Assembly: GCA_000611775.1 (NCBI GenBank)
Contig: KK106983.1
Span: 3,375,072-3,439,071 of the forward strand
Length of the DNA: 64,000 nt
Origin: Umbilicaria muhlenbergii
Taxonomy: Eukaryota; Ascomycota; Lecanoromycetes; Umbilicariales; Umbilicariaceae
Direction: 5' to 3'
The notes beneath the pieces are model-generated. The model made no database searches. It saw only the letters and a list, made by a program, of their open reading frames with translations, and had not been told where the DNA came from. A program made the translations under genes and the position numbers. Of the stretch, positions 11,868-21,727 are shown one piece after another (within the stretch, counting starts at the first letter, position 1; each line of letters starts with the position of its first letter).

Positions 11868-14519
11868 ATGGACAACTCTCGCATAACCTCACCGCTGTCA
11901 TCACATGTATATGACTTTAATCCACACCACGGGTCGCAGGGCCCGACGAGTAGATCACCGACACACGCCTCCAGACCCTTTGGGACATCATCTGGGCCAA
12001 TGCCGATACCCAACGTGAAGATTGCGCCTCCGCCGCCTCTGCCCCCTCCTCGGCACCCCGGGATCGCTGCTGGCAACGATCTGGCCTTGCAGTGGGCCAA
12101 CTCTGTGCACAACCAGGGGCAGGGCGGGACTGGTTCTGTCAATGCGGGCTCAAGTCTGCTTGGAGGTTACAACAGGGTCAAGCAGGAAGACAGGGGCTAT
12201 GAGGGGCCGGGCTCGTTCCGGCATCGTAGCCCTTCTTTGATCATCAATTCAGGCATGCTGCCAGACACCGAGATGCAGTACGACATGTTTAGGAACCGAG
12301 ACGAAGGATATCACAGTATGTCAGGATCGAGCCTCACGAAGCAAATGTCAGTATCTCTGGGTTCACTTCCAACTCTCCTTGCTTCCATTGGCATGGCGCG
12401 GGCAGCCCCAGGGCTGCTATCTGGCCAAGCCCGCCCCATGCTGCCACCGTCATTAGATTGTATCAAACGTTGTAACAAACGGGCGGCTGTTAGCAATGAG
12501 TGTCAAAAGTAGGAGACGCTGACGAACGAGTGTTCCCCTCAGGCTGCACGGAGGACAGGCTTTGGCACAACGCAACCACGCTCTGGCGCAACGCGACATC
12601 GCAACCTCGAGTCATGCATATGATAAGCAATTGGTATCCAAGATTGGTAAGCCCAAAACACCGCCTCGAACGTCGACCATGGGGAGTGCCGATGCCTCGC
12701 CCAGCTCGAAAACAGGCTTCTACCCTGGCAAATATCTGCAGCAGAACAAGTCACACTCGGTGTCTGAAGGCATGAGCTCCTTGTCGGACTCGTCGTTCAG
12801 GCCCGACTCCCCGTTCAGTAGCAAGTGGGAGAATAGCCCGCAATCGTCGGTGATGTCGCCCGGTCGTGCGCCGCCGGCAGACAGTCCGCGCAGTTTCATG
12901 GACTACCGCAGCCCGCCGTTCGAGAGCAGTGCGCCGTCGTCGGCGGTTGACTCGGACCACTTTGCCCACGTGCGCGGCGGGCATGGTCGGCGGGCTGGTA
13001 GTACGTCGTTCTCGGTCGTAAATATGGATGAGGCTTCACTGCCTCCTAGCGGCGCTAGCCTGGCTAGCCTGCCGAGTCGGGCTAGCCGGGCTAAGCGAGG
13101 AAGCTACGACCAAGCCATCTTCGCGGAACCTGACTCGGATTTTCCCATGGAAGAGACGGGGCGAATGCGACAACTCCATCTAGATGATCGACCGCCACCG
13201 CCCAGTGCCAGTTCCAGTACCAGTGCCAGTGCCAGTGCCAATCCCAGTAATAGTGACCTGTATTCTCCCGACCAACGCTTGGGTGGAGGAATGAAGAGAC
13301 GAGCGTTGTCACCGCTCCGAGACGCTTCCTACGACGATAAGACCTCACCGCATTCACTGGGCAACGGTAGCGAAGCTCGTCGCACCGCCCATCTTTCTGC
13401 AAACCGCGCCTCAACCTTTCATCCCTCCCACAGCTCCATCTCATCCACCTCGTCTGGTGGTCTGCGAAACGGCTCGTACGCGTCGTCAGGCGCTTTGTCA
13501 TTCGGTGGTAGCAGCATCACCAGTGTGTCGTCGCACGAACGACTTTCACCAAGCGGCATTTCACCTTCAGCCGAGCAGCACGACGTTCGTGATTCACCAT
13601 ACAGCACCCCGGCCTCACTCAACGCCAGTCCTCGCTCTTCCTTATCGCGACCTCATCAACGCACAGCCTCTGTGGAAACGAAATCATCGGCAGCAGCAAT
13701 AGCACGCAAGATGTCGAGCGACAATTCAGGTCAACTAAGGAACATCAATAACACGTCAGAGCTTCAAGGTGTTTACATGTGTGAGTGTTGTCCGAAAAAG
13801 CCCAAAAAGTTCAACAACCCGCAGGATAAACAGTGAGTCATCCCCATCACCTCGCCACCGCCTACTCTACCTCCCACTAACGGTGAGCTTCTGTTTGCAG
13901 GAACCACGAGATGGAGAAGCAGTACAGCTGCAATTTCTGCCACAACCGGTTCAAGAACAAAAACGAAGCGGAACGCCACCAGAACTCACTCCATCTCCGC
14001 CGCCACTCTTGGTCGTGCGCCACTTTACAGGGGAACATCAATGCTGCCTTCCATCCTTCGACAGCCATCCCCACCTCTACAAACAACTCGTCCAACTCTC
14101 AACCTCAACCCCCTACAGGTCCTGCCGCCTCTGACATCTGCGGATACTGTGGCGAAGAGTTTCCCAACTACCCCTCACCGGACTGGACAGCCCGCCGGAG
14201 CCATGTCATCAATGTACACAAGTTCGGCGAATGTAACCAAAGCAAGAAATTCTTCAGGGCCGATCATTTCCGACAGCACCTCAAACACAGCCATGCGGGA
14301 ACGAGTGGGAAGTGGACAAACATGCTAGAAACCTCTTGCATGAAGGAGGAGCCTCTGCCCCAAGACCCATCCTTCCCACCCGGTGCCATGGGTGGAGCAC
14401 CCGTAGCAAACATGGGTATGTCGACATCATCCAGAGCCGGGAGTCTGAGCGCCGCAGTTTTCGGCGGCATGGGCGGCTTGAAGGAAGAAAGGATCGACGA
14501 GATGAGGGATGAAATTTAG
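11868..14519 (+). CDS. C2H2-type zinc-finger transcription factor
   Basis: Likely nuclear DNA-binding regulator. Exon 1 (from 11868) encodes a disordered Pro/Ser-rich region. A first intron lies between about 12315-12350 and 12550, but its borders are ambiguous: a GTATGT donor and a GTATCT donor each give an open frame. The middle exon (to 13832) is a long low-complexity Ser/Pro/Ala region. The intron at 13833-13900 is clear (GTGAGT, CACTAAC branch site) and splits the first finger region (YMCECCPKKPKKF). Exon 3 carries YSCNFCHNRFKNKNEAERHQNSLH (C-x2-C-x12-H-x4-H), then CGYCGEEFP...RRSHVINVH, and finally FFRADHFRQHLKHSH. This cluster followed by SGKWTNMLE is a conserved Pezizomycotina arrangement; I cannot name the orthologue. 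Confidence 0.85.
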
Positions 14520-15809
14520 GATGCAAATTCATGGCCGGAGCTCGCACTTTGTGCTTACTCACCTAACCACACTTAAACTTTCTCTGCACCTCTTGCGACG
14601 ATGGACAAGGGGTAGGATTTCATTCTTCAGGCTCTCTCTTCATACACGACGCATAGCTTGCATGCTTTACATGGCCCTTTGTTCAGCATGGAAACTTCGC
14701 TTTGCGTTTTGCCTCTCTGTGGCTTGCGTGTAACGGGACGGGCTGGGGGGCATGTCATCGAATTCATTTCGCTCATGGCGCAAAATTCCCTTTTCTATTT
14801 TCTTGCTGCCATGGGCTTTTTTTTTTACTGTCGCAGGTGTGTTGTGTCTGTGTCTGTGTGTGCTACATATTACGACATGTCATACTAGGCGTTCTCCACC
14901 TTGAAAGAGCTCGGGGGGGTTTGAGGGAAGAAAAAGAATTAGGGCTTCTTTGCAGGGATTCGTAGGGGTTTTTTAAATTCGAAATGTGATTTTTACATCT
15001 TGTGCCGAATTTCGTTCCTGAATCCGCCCGTTGTGATATGGCTTCTTTGCGTCCCGCATGCGCTGCCGTGGAGGCTTGCGGAAACGGGTGTGAAACGGGC
15101 GCAAAGCGGGTCGTCGAATCTAGTGGGTCCTTTCACCGGCAAGGCCTCACCCCTCGGCAGCGCGTCGATCAACAACGGCAAGTCAACTCCAGCTATGTCA
15201 AGTATACGACACTGTAGCACTGTACCACTTCTGCACTCGCCTCACTCACCCTCGTTTTCGCTTGGAGATATCGAGCGGGCTCGGAGTTTGAGGAACTACC
15301 ATGTAGTTTGGATGTGCCCTCCCTTACAAGCACACTTGCGTAACCAGCATCTCTGCCATCCATCCCCTTCCTTCTCTACCTCAGCGTCCACCCATCCATG
15401 CACCTCCCATCCGCCTCCCATCCGCCTCCCATCCGCCTCCCATTCACCTCCCATCCGCCTCCCATCCACCCTCCCCACCTTCTATCGCTGCCAGCGCCAC
15501 CCTACCACTCCCCTAAAACTACGTATTCTTCTGGAGAGCGGGTGCTTCATTTCATATGCATTTATGCTTCTCCAACTATGACCGTAAATTCATTACGCTC
15601 ATACTCATCTGGAGTGGGAGAGTGGTTTCAGTATTCCTCCTAACCGATCGACACCAGCCAGATGCAAGTTCGTTGTCCACGCAAACGCGGGTGTAAGCAC
15701 GACGACGGGGAGGGACTTCACAAAAAGTAGCCACGAACTGATCAAGGGACGCAATACGTTCTCCAAGTTTATTGGGTATCCCCTGATACTCACTAGCTCG
15801 AGATGGACG
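14520..15809. other. Intergenic region with 11-bp tandem repeat
   Basis: Convergent 3' flanks of the C2H2 factor and NDC1. It contains T- and GT-rich 3' UTR-like sequence after 14520 and a short minisatellite at about 15402-15475. No recognisable gene was seen. Confidence 0.5.
15402..15475 (+). repeat. Minisatellite, 11-bp unit CTCCCATCCGC
   Basis: About six direct copies of an 11-bp unit, one with CG changed to TC. It is non-coding and lies 330 bp downstream of the NDC1 stop codon. Confidence 0.85.
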
Positions 15810-17882
15810 TCATGAACCCATGGCAGCAACCTCCTTCGCAACCCTCATCTCCGCCGGCCCCAACCCCAATTCGACCGCATAATCACCAAAAGCGTCCACC
15901 ATCTTCCTGAGACCCCTTCTCAACGAATCCAAGACGCGCTCAACATCTTCCACCCTTCTCCCCTTGCCATCCATCTCTTGAAAGTCCACATCCGTCCAAT
16001 GAACCTCAAATCCGTTAACGAACGACTCCAAGCGCGTGGTGGTATTGACAAGTGTGCGAATCAGACCCGGTATATCCTTCTGGACCTTACCGAAATTATC
16101 TTCTTTTAGACTGGCCACCGCAAGAGTAGTCAGCGCATCGATGGCATCAACGATGACGCTCACCTGGCTGTAGGGTGTACCGAGCACGACCGCGCAAAGC
16201 CGGCGTCGGAAGGTCTGACGAAAGGGGCGTCCAACAGGAGATCGGAGGAACTGCATGAGATAATCATTGAATTGGGATTTCAGGCCTGCTGGGCTTATGG
16301 CTTCTTGCTGCCCCTGGGTGAGTAGTTTGTTTCGTGCAGTCCCCAAGTATTGCTTTGCCCTTGGGCTCAATGGACTAAGTGGAGACTTCGAATTTGAGGA
16401 GGATGGAGACTGTCCAAGAGACTTTGCAACTGTCCCAATGTTGGACTGCATGCGTTCGCGACTAGTGGTCGGGGGAAGGGGATTGACAGTGATTTGATCT
16501 TGTCGTAAAGGTGCTGAGAGTCGTGGAAGTGACTGCACTTGATTCTGTTGTTGCATGGATGGTGGAGGCGCATTGGAAGGAGGATTTTGGAAGTCGGCAA
16601 TGCGAATGTTAATACCCTGGATGACGGTGACACAAGCGTTCATCGTTTGTGACCATGTTGCCCCTCCTGCACGATCGATCTCAGTGAATATGGATTTTCG
16701 TCGGGCCTCGAAGTACTTGCTGATATAGGCAAGCTCCCAGAACGCAAATGTCTATCAATGGTCAACTATAGTGCGCCCCAATCATACTCATTGGAACCGA
16801 CCTTGGGTGCTTCCTTCTTTGACTTTAATCCGCTCAACAGACTCCCGTTGGGGTCTCTAGAGTCATTGGTCAGTGGTTGACCCCTTTTTAGTGGATCCTG
16901 CGCAACGTAGGCGCTGAAGGTTGCATTCGAGGCTTCCCACAAAGTTAGGAGTAGGAAACACGAGGTAACAGATCTGAGTATCAGAGAAATATGATATGGC
17001 GGTATTTTTGGGGGCTCTGCAGCCCTTGGAAGATTCCATAGCAGCTTCGCAAAGAGAAGGGTCCATCTCCAGGCTGTTCGTCGAATCAGAAGGTTGTAGG
17101 CAATGGGGCCAACAAGGATCATATAGAGAGAGCGCTGGAGTATCGTTTGTGACAGCTGAGGGAGACTCATTCTCAATCGTGTAAGAGGCGGTGTGACAAT
17201 AGGAGGTTGTTGTTCCGCGACAGGGTCAGACTCAGGTTTTGGGACGGGAAGGGTGACCCTGTCATAGTCATAGTACAAGTGGTAAATCGATTGCATGAAG
17301 GCAAGAGTAAAGAGAACGCTTCGAAGGTAGATAGGTCTTTCGTTCAGTCGTGGACGTTCATAAGACCTAAGACACCATAAGCTTCACTTCTTTTGACTTA
17401 AACATTGCGGGGACCACCATACTTTCCCTCCGCAACCCAGTGCAAATTTGCGCTATTCGGCGCTGACCACATGTAGACTTCGCTGAACCACCATGCCGAG
17501 AAGGAGTACCATGCCAGAGTCTGGATGGTGTTGAATCGGAAAAGATATTGTCTCAAGGTTTCGAAAGGTGATGCAGTGTTCCTCACACCAATATGCAGCA
17601 GCGCCACTCGGAGGACAAATATTGAAAGAACAGACAAGAAGAGAAGGAGCGTACGAATACCAGCTCGTCCTATGGGGAACCAAAGCCAGAGGACTGCACA
17701 TGAAACAAGTTAGCCAAGGAAGACGAAGCTCAGAACTGTAACTTACGGGACGACTTCTCCCCAATAATTACTGCTTCAGCATAGCATATCAACAAAGCTA
17801 GTCCAGCAGCTGTGGTAAAGCGCCGATGTAGAGCAGGTGTAAGGAACTCCCGATAGAAGCGTGTCCGCCCCGGCGCTGACAT
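15810..17882 (-). CDS. NDC1: Nucleoporin NDC1, nuclear pore/spindle pole body membrane protein
   Basis: Integral membrane protein that anchors the nuclear pore complex and, in yeast, the spindle pole body. Exons are 17747-17882, 17423-17693, 16802-17366 and 15810-16751 (637 aa). The N-terminus MSAPGRTRFYREFLTPALHR is typical of filamentous fungi. Six membrane segments fall in the first half (for example around FTTAAGLALLICYAEAVIIG, IRTLLLFLSVLSIFVL and SLYMILVGPIAYNLLI). The soluble C-terminal half, after TFAFWELAYISKYFE, is the nucleoplasm/cytoplasm-facing Ndc1 domain. The third intron uses an unusual GTCGGT donor. Divergent from PEP12. Confidence 0.9.
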
Positions 17883-18271
17883 TGTGCTTGTGAAGGGAGC
17901 AGATTGTAATGAAAAGTTTTGGGGGAGGTCACCGCATAATTCACAGTCCAAACAGGCAATAGACAAGCAGGCGCCCCTGCTACAATGCTTTTGCACGGCG
18001 TGTTATGTATTGAAGTGGATGTGTAATTCTGTCGCAGCATCAAGCTCCATGTCAACAAAGTTGCCTCAGCCCTACGGCAACTGCCGACGAGTTGGTAGGG
18101 CTGGCTCAGGCACCGATCATCAAGCTCCTCATGATCTCCACGACGTCAGCAATTCGCCTTTAGCTATATTCTCCAGAGACATATGCAACAGAGCCAGGTT
18201 CACCAGGGCTGCAAAAGCTGAAGCTGAGAACGATACGAATCACCGTCTGTACGTACTGAATATCCGCCACC
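17883..18271. promoter_or_regulatory. Divergent NDC1/PEP12 promoter region
   Basis: 389 bp between two start codons on opposite strands. No other gene is apparent. Confidence 0.5.
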
Positions 18272-19166
18272 ATGTCTTTCGACCATCTCCCGTCGATGGA
18301 ATCGCAACCAACAACGATGCGCCGAGAAGACGACCCCGAGTATCGAGATGACCCCGAGTTCGACAAGTTCGCCGAGGAGTTATCAGTGAAGCTCTTCTCC
18401 CTGACCTCGAATATCGCAAGACTATCGAGCCAGATTTCGCTGTTAGGCACAAAACGAGATACAGACAGAGTACGAGAACGGGTACATGATCTTCTGGAAG
18501 AGGCGCGGGAAGGGTTCAAGGATGTTGGCGAAGGAGTGAAGAAGCTCTCAGCATGGGAAGACCTCAACGTAAGCTCTAACCCTACGTCTGCCAACCAAGT
18601 ACGAATTACTGAACACTAACCCTATCGCCCCATAGGCATCACGGAAGTACACCCAACAAAAACTGTCCCGGGAATTCCAGTCCTCAGGCGCCGAATTTCA
18701 AACTATCCAACGCATGGCGCTCGAGAAACAACGTGCCTCTGCCTCCGCAGGCCGCACCGCTCTTGAATCCACCGACACCTCCAACCTCCCCTACTCCGAC
18801 AACCCCTCACAGCAACAGTCCCAAGTCCAAGAACAGGACCAACTGCGGCTGGCTTCCCAGGATGAAGTCGACTTCCAAGAATCGCTGATTGTGGAGCGAG
18901 AATCGGAGATAAGAAACATCGAACAAAGCGTTGGAGAGCTCAACGAGCTGTTTAGGGATGTGGCACATATTGTACACGAGCAGGGGGCCATGCTCGATCA
19001 CATCGATGTGAACGTCACGAATGTGAACTCGGATACACGCCAGGCAGATGTGGAGTTGAGGAGTGCCAGTCGGTATCAGAAGAATGCGAGGAGCAAGGCT
19101 TGTTGTTTGCTGTTGATATTGGCGGTAGTGCTGGTGATTATCATCCTGGCTGCTGTCCTGGGATGA
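18272..19166 (+). CDS. PEP12: Endosomal t-SNARE syntaxin (Pep12-like)
   Basis: Qa-SNARE for fusion of Golgi-derived vesicles with the late endosome/prevacuole. Exons are 18272-18568 and 18636-19166 (275 aa). An N-terminal Habc helical bundle is followed by the SNARE motif, whose zero-layer Gln lies in the segment RNIEQSVGELNELFRDVA...LDHIDVNV. A single C-terminal anchor (CCLLLILAVVLVIIILAAVLG) ends the protein. Vacuolar Vam3 is a close paralogue, so the exact compartment is inferred. The 3' end converges on the heme lyase gene 220 bp away. Confidence 0.85.
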
Positions 19167-19385
19167 CCGTTCTAGCGGGAGTTCTTGTTCAATTATGGGC
19201 ATCTAGACATCGGGAGCTTTATGCATGGCGCTCAAGGTGTCCCTGGACGGCGGGCGTGTACAGTGTATAAGAGTATCTGATTTGTACAGTACTGAGACAA
19301 TTCGTCACACATCAAAAGTCCCTCCCGCGCCTCGTAATGCCGTATTTAAAACTCCATCCATTCTGTTCTTCACCCACTCGCCACC

Positions 19386-20186
19386 CTACAAACCCACCAA
19401 CCTCCCCAACCTCATCCTCCACCCTTCCCACGTATTCAACTTAGGTCTAACATCCAAATAAAAGTTCAAGCCCTTCCCTCCCTTCCCCTCATCCTTGCCC
19501 GCATAAAAATCAATCACATACTCCACCCTCGTCCCACACCTATCCACCACCCAATCATGCCGATCAAACGGCTCCTGATACCCCAAAAAGCTATTCCACC
19601 TCGCCCTCGGCGTCAAATTGCCACTCAACCCCGAAAAGCTATGCAACCTCGGGCCCCCCGGACAAGAACTCCCCGTATAAGGGGCCTCCCAGGCTTTTAT
19701 CTCCGCCCAGGCACGCTCGTTGACGGCGTTGTGGATGGGCACTATAGTGGCCATGTCGGCGGCTTGCGGGGAGTGGTTCTTGCGCCGCATGGCGTCGAAG
19801 AACATTTTCTCGGACGGGTAGATCCAGTTGCCAGTGCTAGCATCGTGGCCAGTGTCGCGCTCGGAGTTGGCGGGTGCGGAGTTGGGGTTCGGGGTTGTTG
19901 TTGTGGGGGTGGGGGTGGCGCGGGGGATGGAGCTGATTTCGCGGTCGGAGGCTAGGGGGCGGGTTTTTGTGAGGCGGGGTTGCTGGGGTAGAGGGAATGG
20001 GAATTTCGGAGAAGGTGATGAGGCGGGTTTATCTTGGGTTGTGGAGGACGGGGGGGTTGCTGGAGCTGTGTTGGATGCGGACGAGGGATGTTGCCGGCTT
20101 TCTTTGGCTTTCTCTAGCCAGACTGCTCTGGTTGCTGGATCGATGGGACAGGCGGAGGGAGGAGGCTCCTCTGCAGCATTGGCCAT
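19386..20186 (-). CDS. CYC3: Holocytochrome c synthase (cytochrome c heme lyase)
   Basis: Attaches heme to apocytochrome c in the mitochondrial intermembrane space. I chose the ATG at 20184-20186, giving MANAAEEPPPSACPIDP (266 aa), because the CPX heme-regulatory motif (ACPI) should lie near the N-terminus; a longer frame to 20333 adds no conserved residues. Family blocks are NWIYPSEKMFFDAMRRKNH, IVPIHNAVNERAWAEIKAWE, LSPRARW-like LTPRARWNSFLGY, PFDRHDWVVDRCG and EYVIDFYAG. No introns. Fungi also carry a cytochrome c1-specific paralogue (Cyt2); which one this is cannot be told by eye. Confidence 0.88.
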   Translation of the reverse strand: MANAAEEPPPSACPIDPATRAVWLEKAKESRQHPSSASNTAPATPPSSTTQDKPASSPSPKFPFPLPQQPRLTKTRPLASDREISSIPRATPTPTTTTPNPNSAPANSERDTGHDASTGNWIYPSEKMFFDAMRRKNHSPQAADMATIVPIHNAVNERAWAEIKAWEAPYTGSSCPGGPRLHSFSGLSGNLTPRARWNSFLGYQEPFDRHDWVVDRCGTRVEYVIDFYAGKDEGKGGKGLNFYLDVRPKLNTWEGWRMRLGRLVGL

Positions 20187-20392
20187 GATTAGCGACTGTG
20201 TTGGGTTTCTGTGGAATATGTCCAAAGGTTTCGCGGGACAATATTCAAACAATCGAGATGGACTCTGATGATGCGCATCGAAGCTCGGGCCTTTTTGACA
20301 GGGATATGCGGAGCCCTCCCACAACACCGACATCGAAACACCACCAGATCTCTGCTCATACTCGGAGCCATTGATCTGCCTTGCGTATCACC
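20187..20392. promoter_or_regulatory. Short bidirectional promoter, heme lyase/MVD1
   Basis: 206 bp separate the start codons of the heme lyase (minus) and mevalonate diphosphate decarboxylase (plus). At this spacing the two genes must share upstream DNA. Confidence 0.55.
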
Positions 20393-21664
20393 ATGGAAGA
20401 GCAAAAAGTCTACCGGGCCAGCACCACTGCCCCGGTCAACATAGCAGTAGTGAAGTATGCTTCTTCCCTTCCCCCCAAACCTCCCCTCCGCATCCCAGCT
20501 AATCCCCCTCCCAGATACTGGGGAAAACGCGACCCCGCCCTCAACCTCCCCACCAACTCTTCCCTCTCCGTAACCCTCTGCCAATCCGACCTCCGCACCC
20601 ACACAACCGCCTCCTGTTCCGCCTCCTTCCCAGCAGACGACACCCTCCTCCTCAACAACTCCCCCCAAGAAATATCCACCCCCCGCCCCCGCGCCTGCCT
20701 GCACGCTCTCCGCGCCCTCCGCGCCACCCTCGAAGCCGCCAACCCGACTCTCCCCCCCCTCTCCACCTTCCCCCTCCGCCTCGTCTCCATCAACAACTTC
20801 CCCACCGCCGCCGGTCTCGCCTCCTCCGCCGCCGGCTTCGCGGCTCTCGTCCGCGCCGTCGCAGATCTATACCAACTCCCGCACTTAGCCACCGAACTCA
20901 GCCTGATTGCGCGTCAGGGGTCTGGCTCCGCGTGCCGGAGTCTGCTGGGCGGGTATGTGGCGTGGGATAAGGGCAGCAGAGACGACGGCACGGATAGCGT
21001 GGCGCGGGTGGTGGCGGGGCGGGAGCATTGGCCGGAGATGCGGGCGCTGATTTTGGTCGTGAGCGCGGAGAAGAAGGGGGTGAGTAGCACGACGGGGATG
21101 CAGACGACGGTGAAGACGTCGAGTTTGTTCAAGACGCGGGCGGAAGTCGTGGTGCCGCTGCGGATGAAGGAGATGGAAAAGGCGATTGTGGAGAGGGATT
21201 TCGAGACGTTTGGGAGGGTTACGATGGCGGAGAGTAATTCGTTTCATGCTACGTGCTTGGATACCGAACCGCCGATTTTTTATCTGAACGATGTTAGTAG
21301 GGCGGCCATTAGGGTTGTGGAGGGGATTAATAAGATGGCGGGTAAGGTCGTTGCGGCGTATACTTTTGATGCCGGGCCGAATGCAGTCATCTATTATTTG
21401 GAAGAGCATAATATGCAGGTGGCAGGACTTATCAAGGCATATGTGCCTACGGAAGGGTGGCACCCTGAACAGAAAAGCGATGACTTTTGGTGGGAAAGGC
21501 TTTCGGGGGGGGATTCAGCTGATGCGCATTTTAAAGGTCTTGAGAAGGAGTTCGCAACGCTTCGCGAGGGAGTGAGTAGGGTTATTCAGACCCGAGTTGG
21601 TGAAGGGCCAATCAGTGTAGATGAGCATTTGATCGATGAGAAAGGGGAGCCGAAAAGCGCATAG
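20393..21664 (+). CDS. MVD1: Mevalonate diphosphate decarboxylase
   Basis: Makes isopentenyl diphosphate from mevalonate-5-diphosphate (ATP-dependent), feeding ergosterol synthesis; GHMP kinase superfamily. Exon 1 (20393-20454) encodes APVNIAVVK and exon 2 (20515-21664) continues YWGKRDPALNLPTNSS, giving 403 aa. The 60-nt intron is in frame, so unspliced RNA would still translate with 20 extra residues. The GHMP ATP loop NFPTAAGLASSAAGFAAL and the block GSGSACRSLLGGYVAWDKG are intact, as is FTFDAGPNA-like YTFDAGPNAVIYYL. Its stop codon lies only 63 bp from the convergent ELP1 stop, so the 3' UTRs probably overlap. Confidence 0.95.
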   Translation: MEEQKVYRASTTAPVNIAVVKYASSLPPKPPLRIPANPPPRYWGKRDPALNLPTNSSLSVTLCQSDLRTHTTASCSASFPADDTLLLNNSPQEISTPRPRACLHALRALRATLEAANPTLPPLSTFPLRLVSINNFPTAAGLASSAAGFAALVRAVADLYQLPHLATELSLIARQGSGSACRSLLGGYVAWDKGSRDDGTDSVARVVAGREHWPEMRALILVVSAEKKGVSSTTGMQTTVKTSSLFKTRAEVVVPLRMKEMEKAIVERDFETFGRVTMAESNSFHATCLDTEPPIFYLNDVSRAAIRVVEGINKMAGKVVAAYTFDAGPNAVIYYLEEHNMQVAGLIKAYVPTEGWHPEQKSDDFWWERLSGGDSADAHFKGLEKEFATLREGVSRVIQTRVGEGPISVDEHLIDEKGEPKSA

Positions 21665-21727
21665 CATTCAGCACGATGTTTGCATGATCGAAGATACCCA
21701 GATAGCCGTTTCGAATATCGGATGGCC

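Noticed and set aside
20885-21463. 192-codon frame antisense to MVD1
   Set aside because: Arg/His-rich composition typical of the opposite strand of a GC-rich gene; MVD1 is unambiguous.
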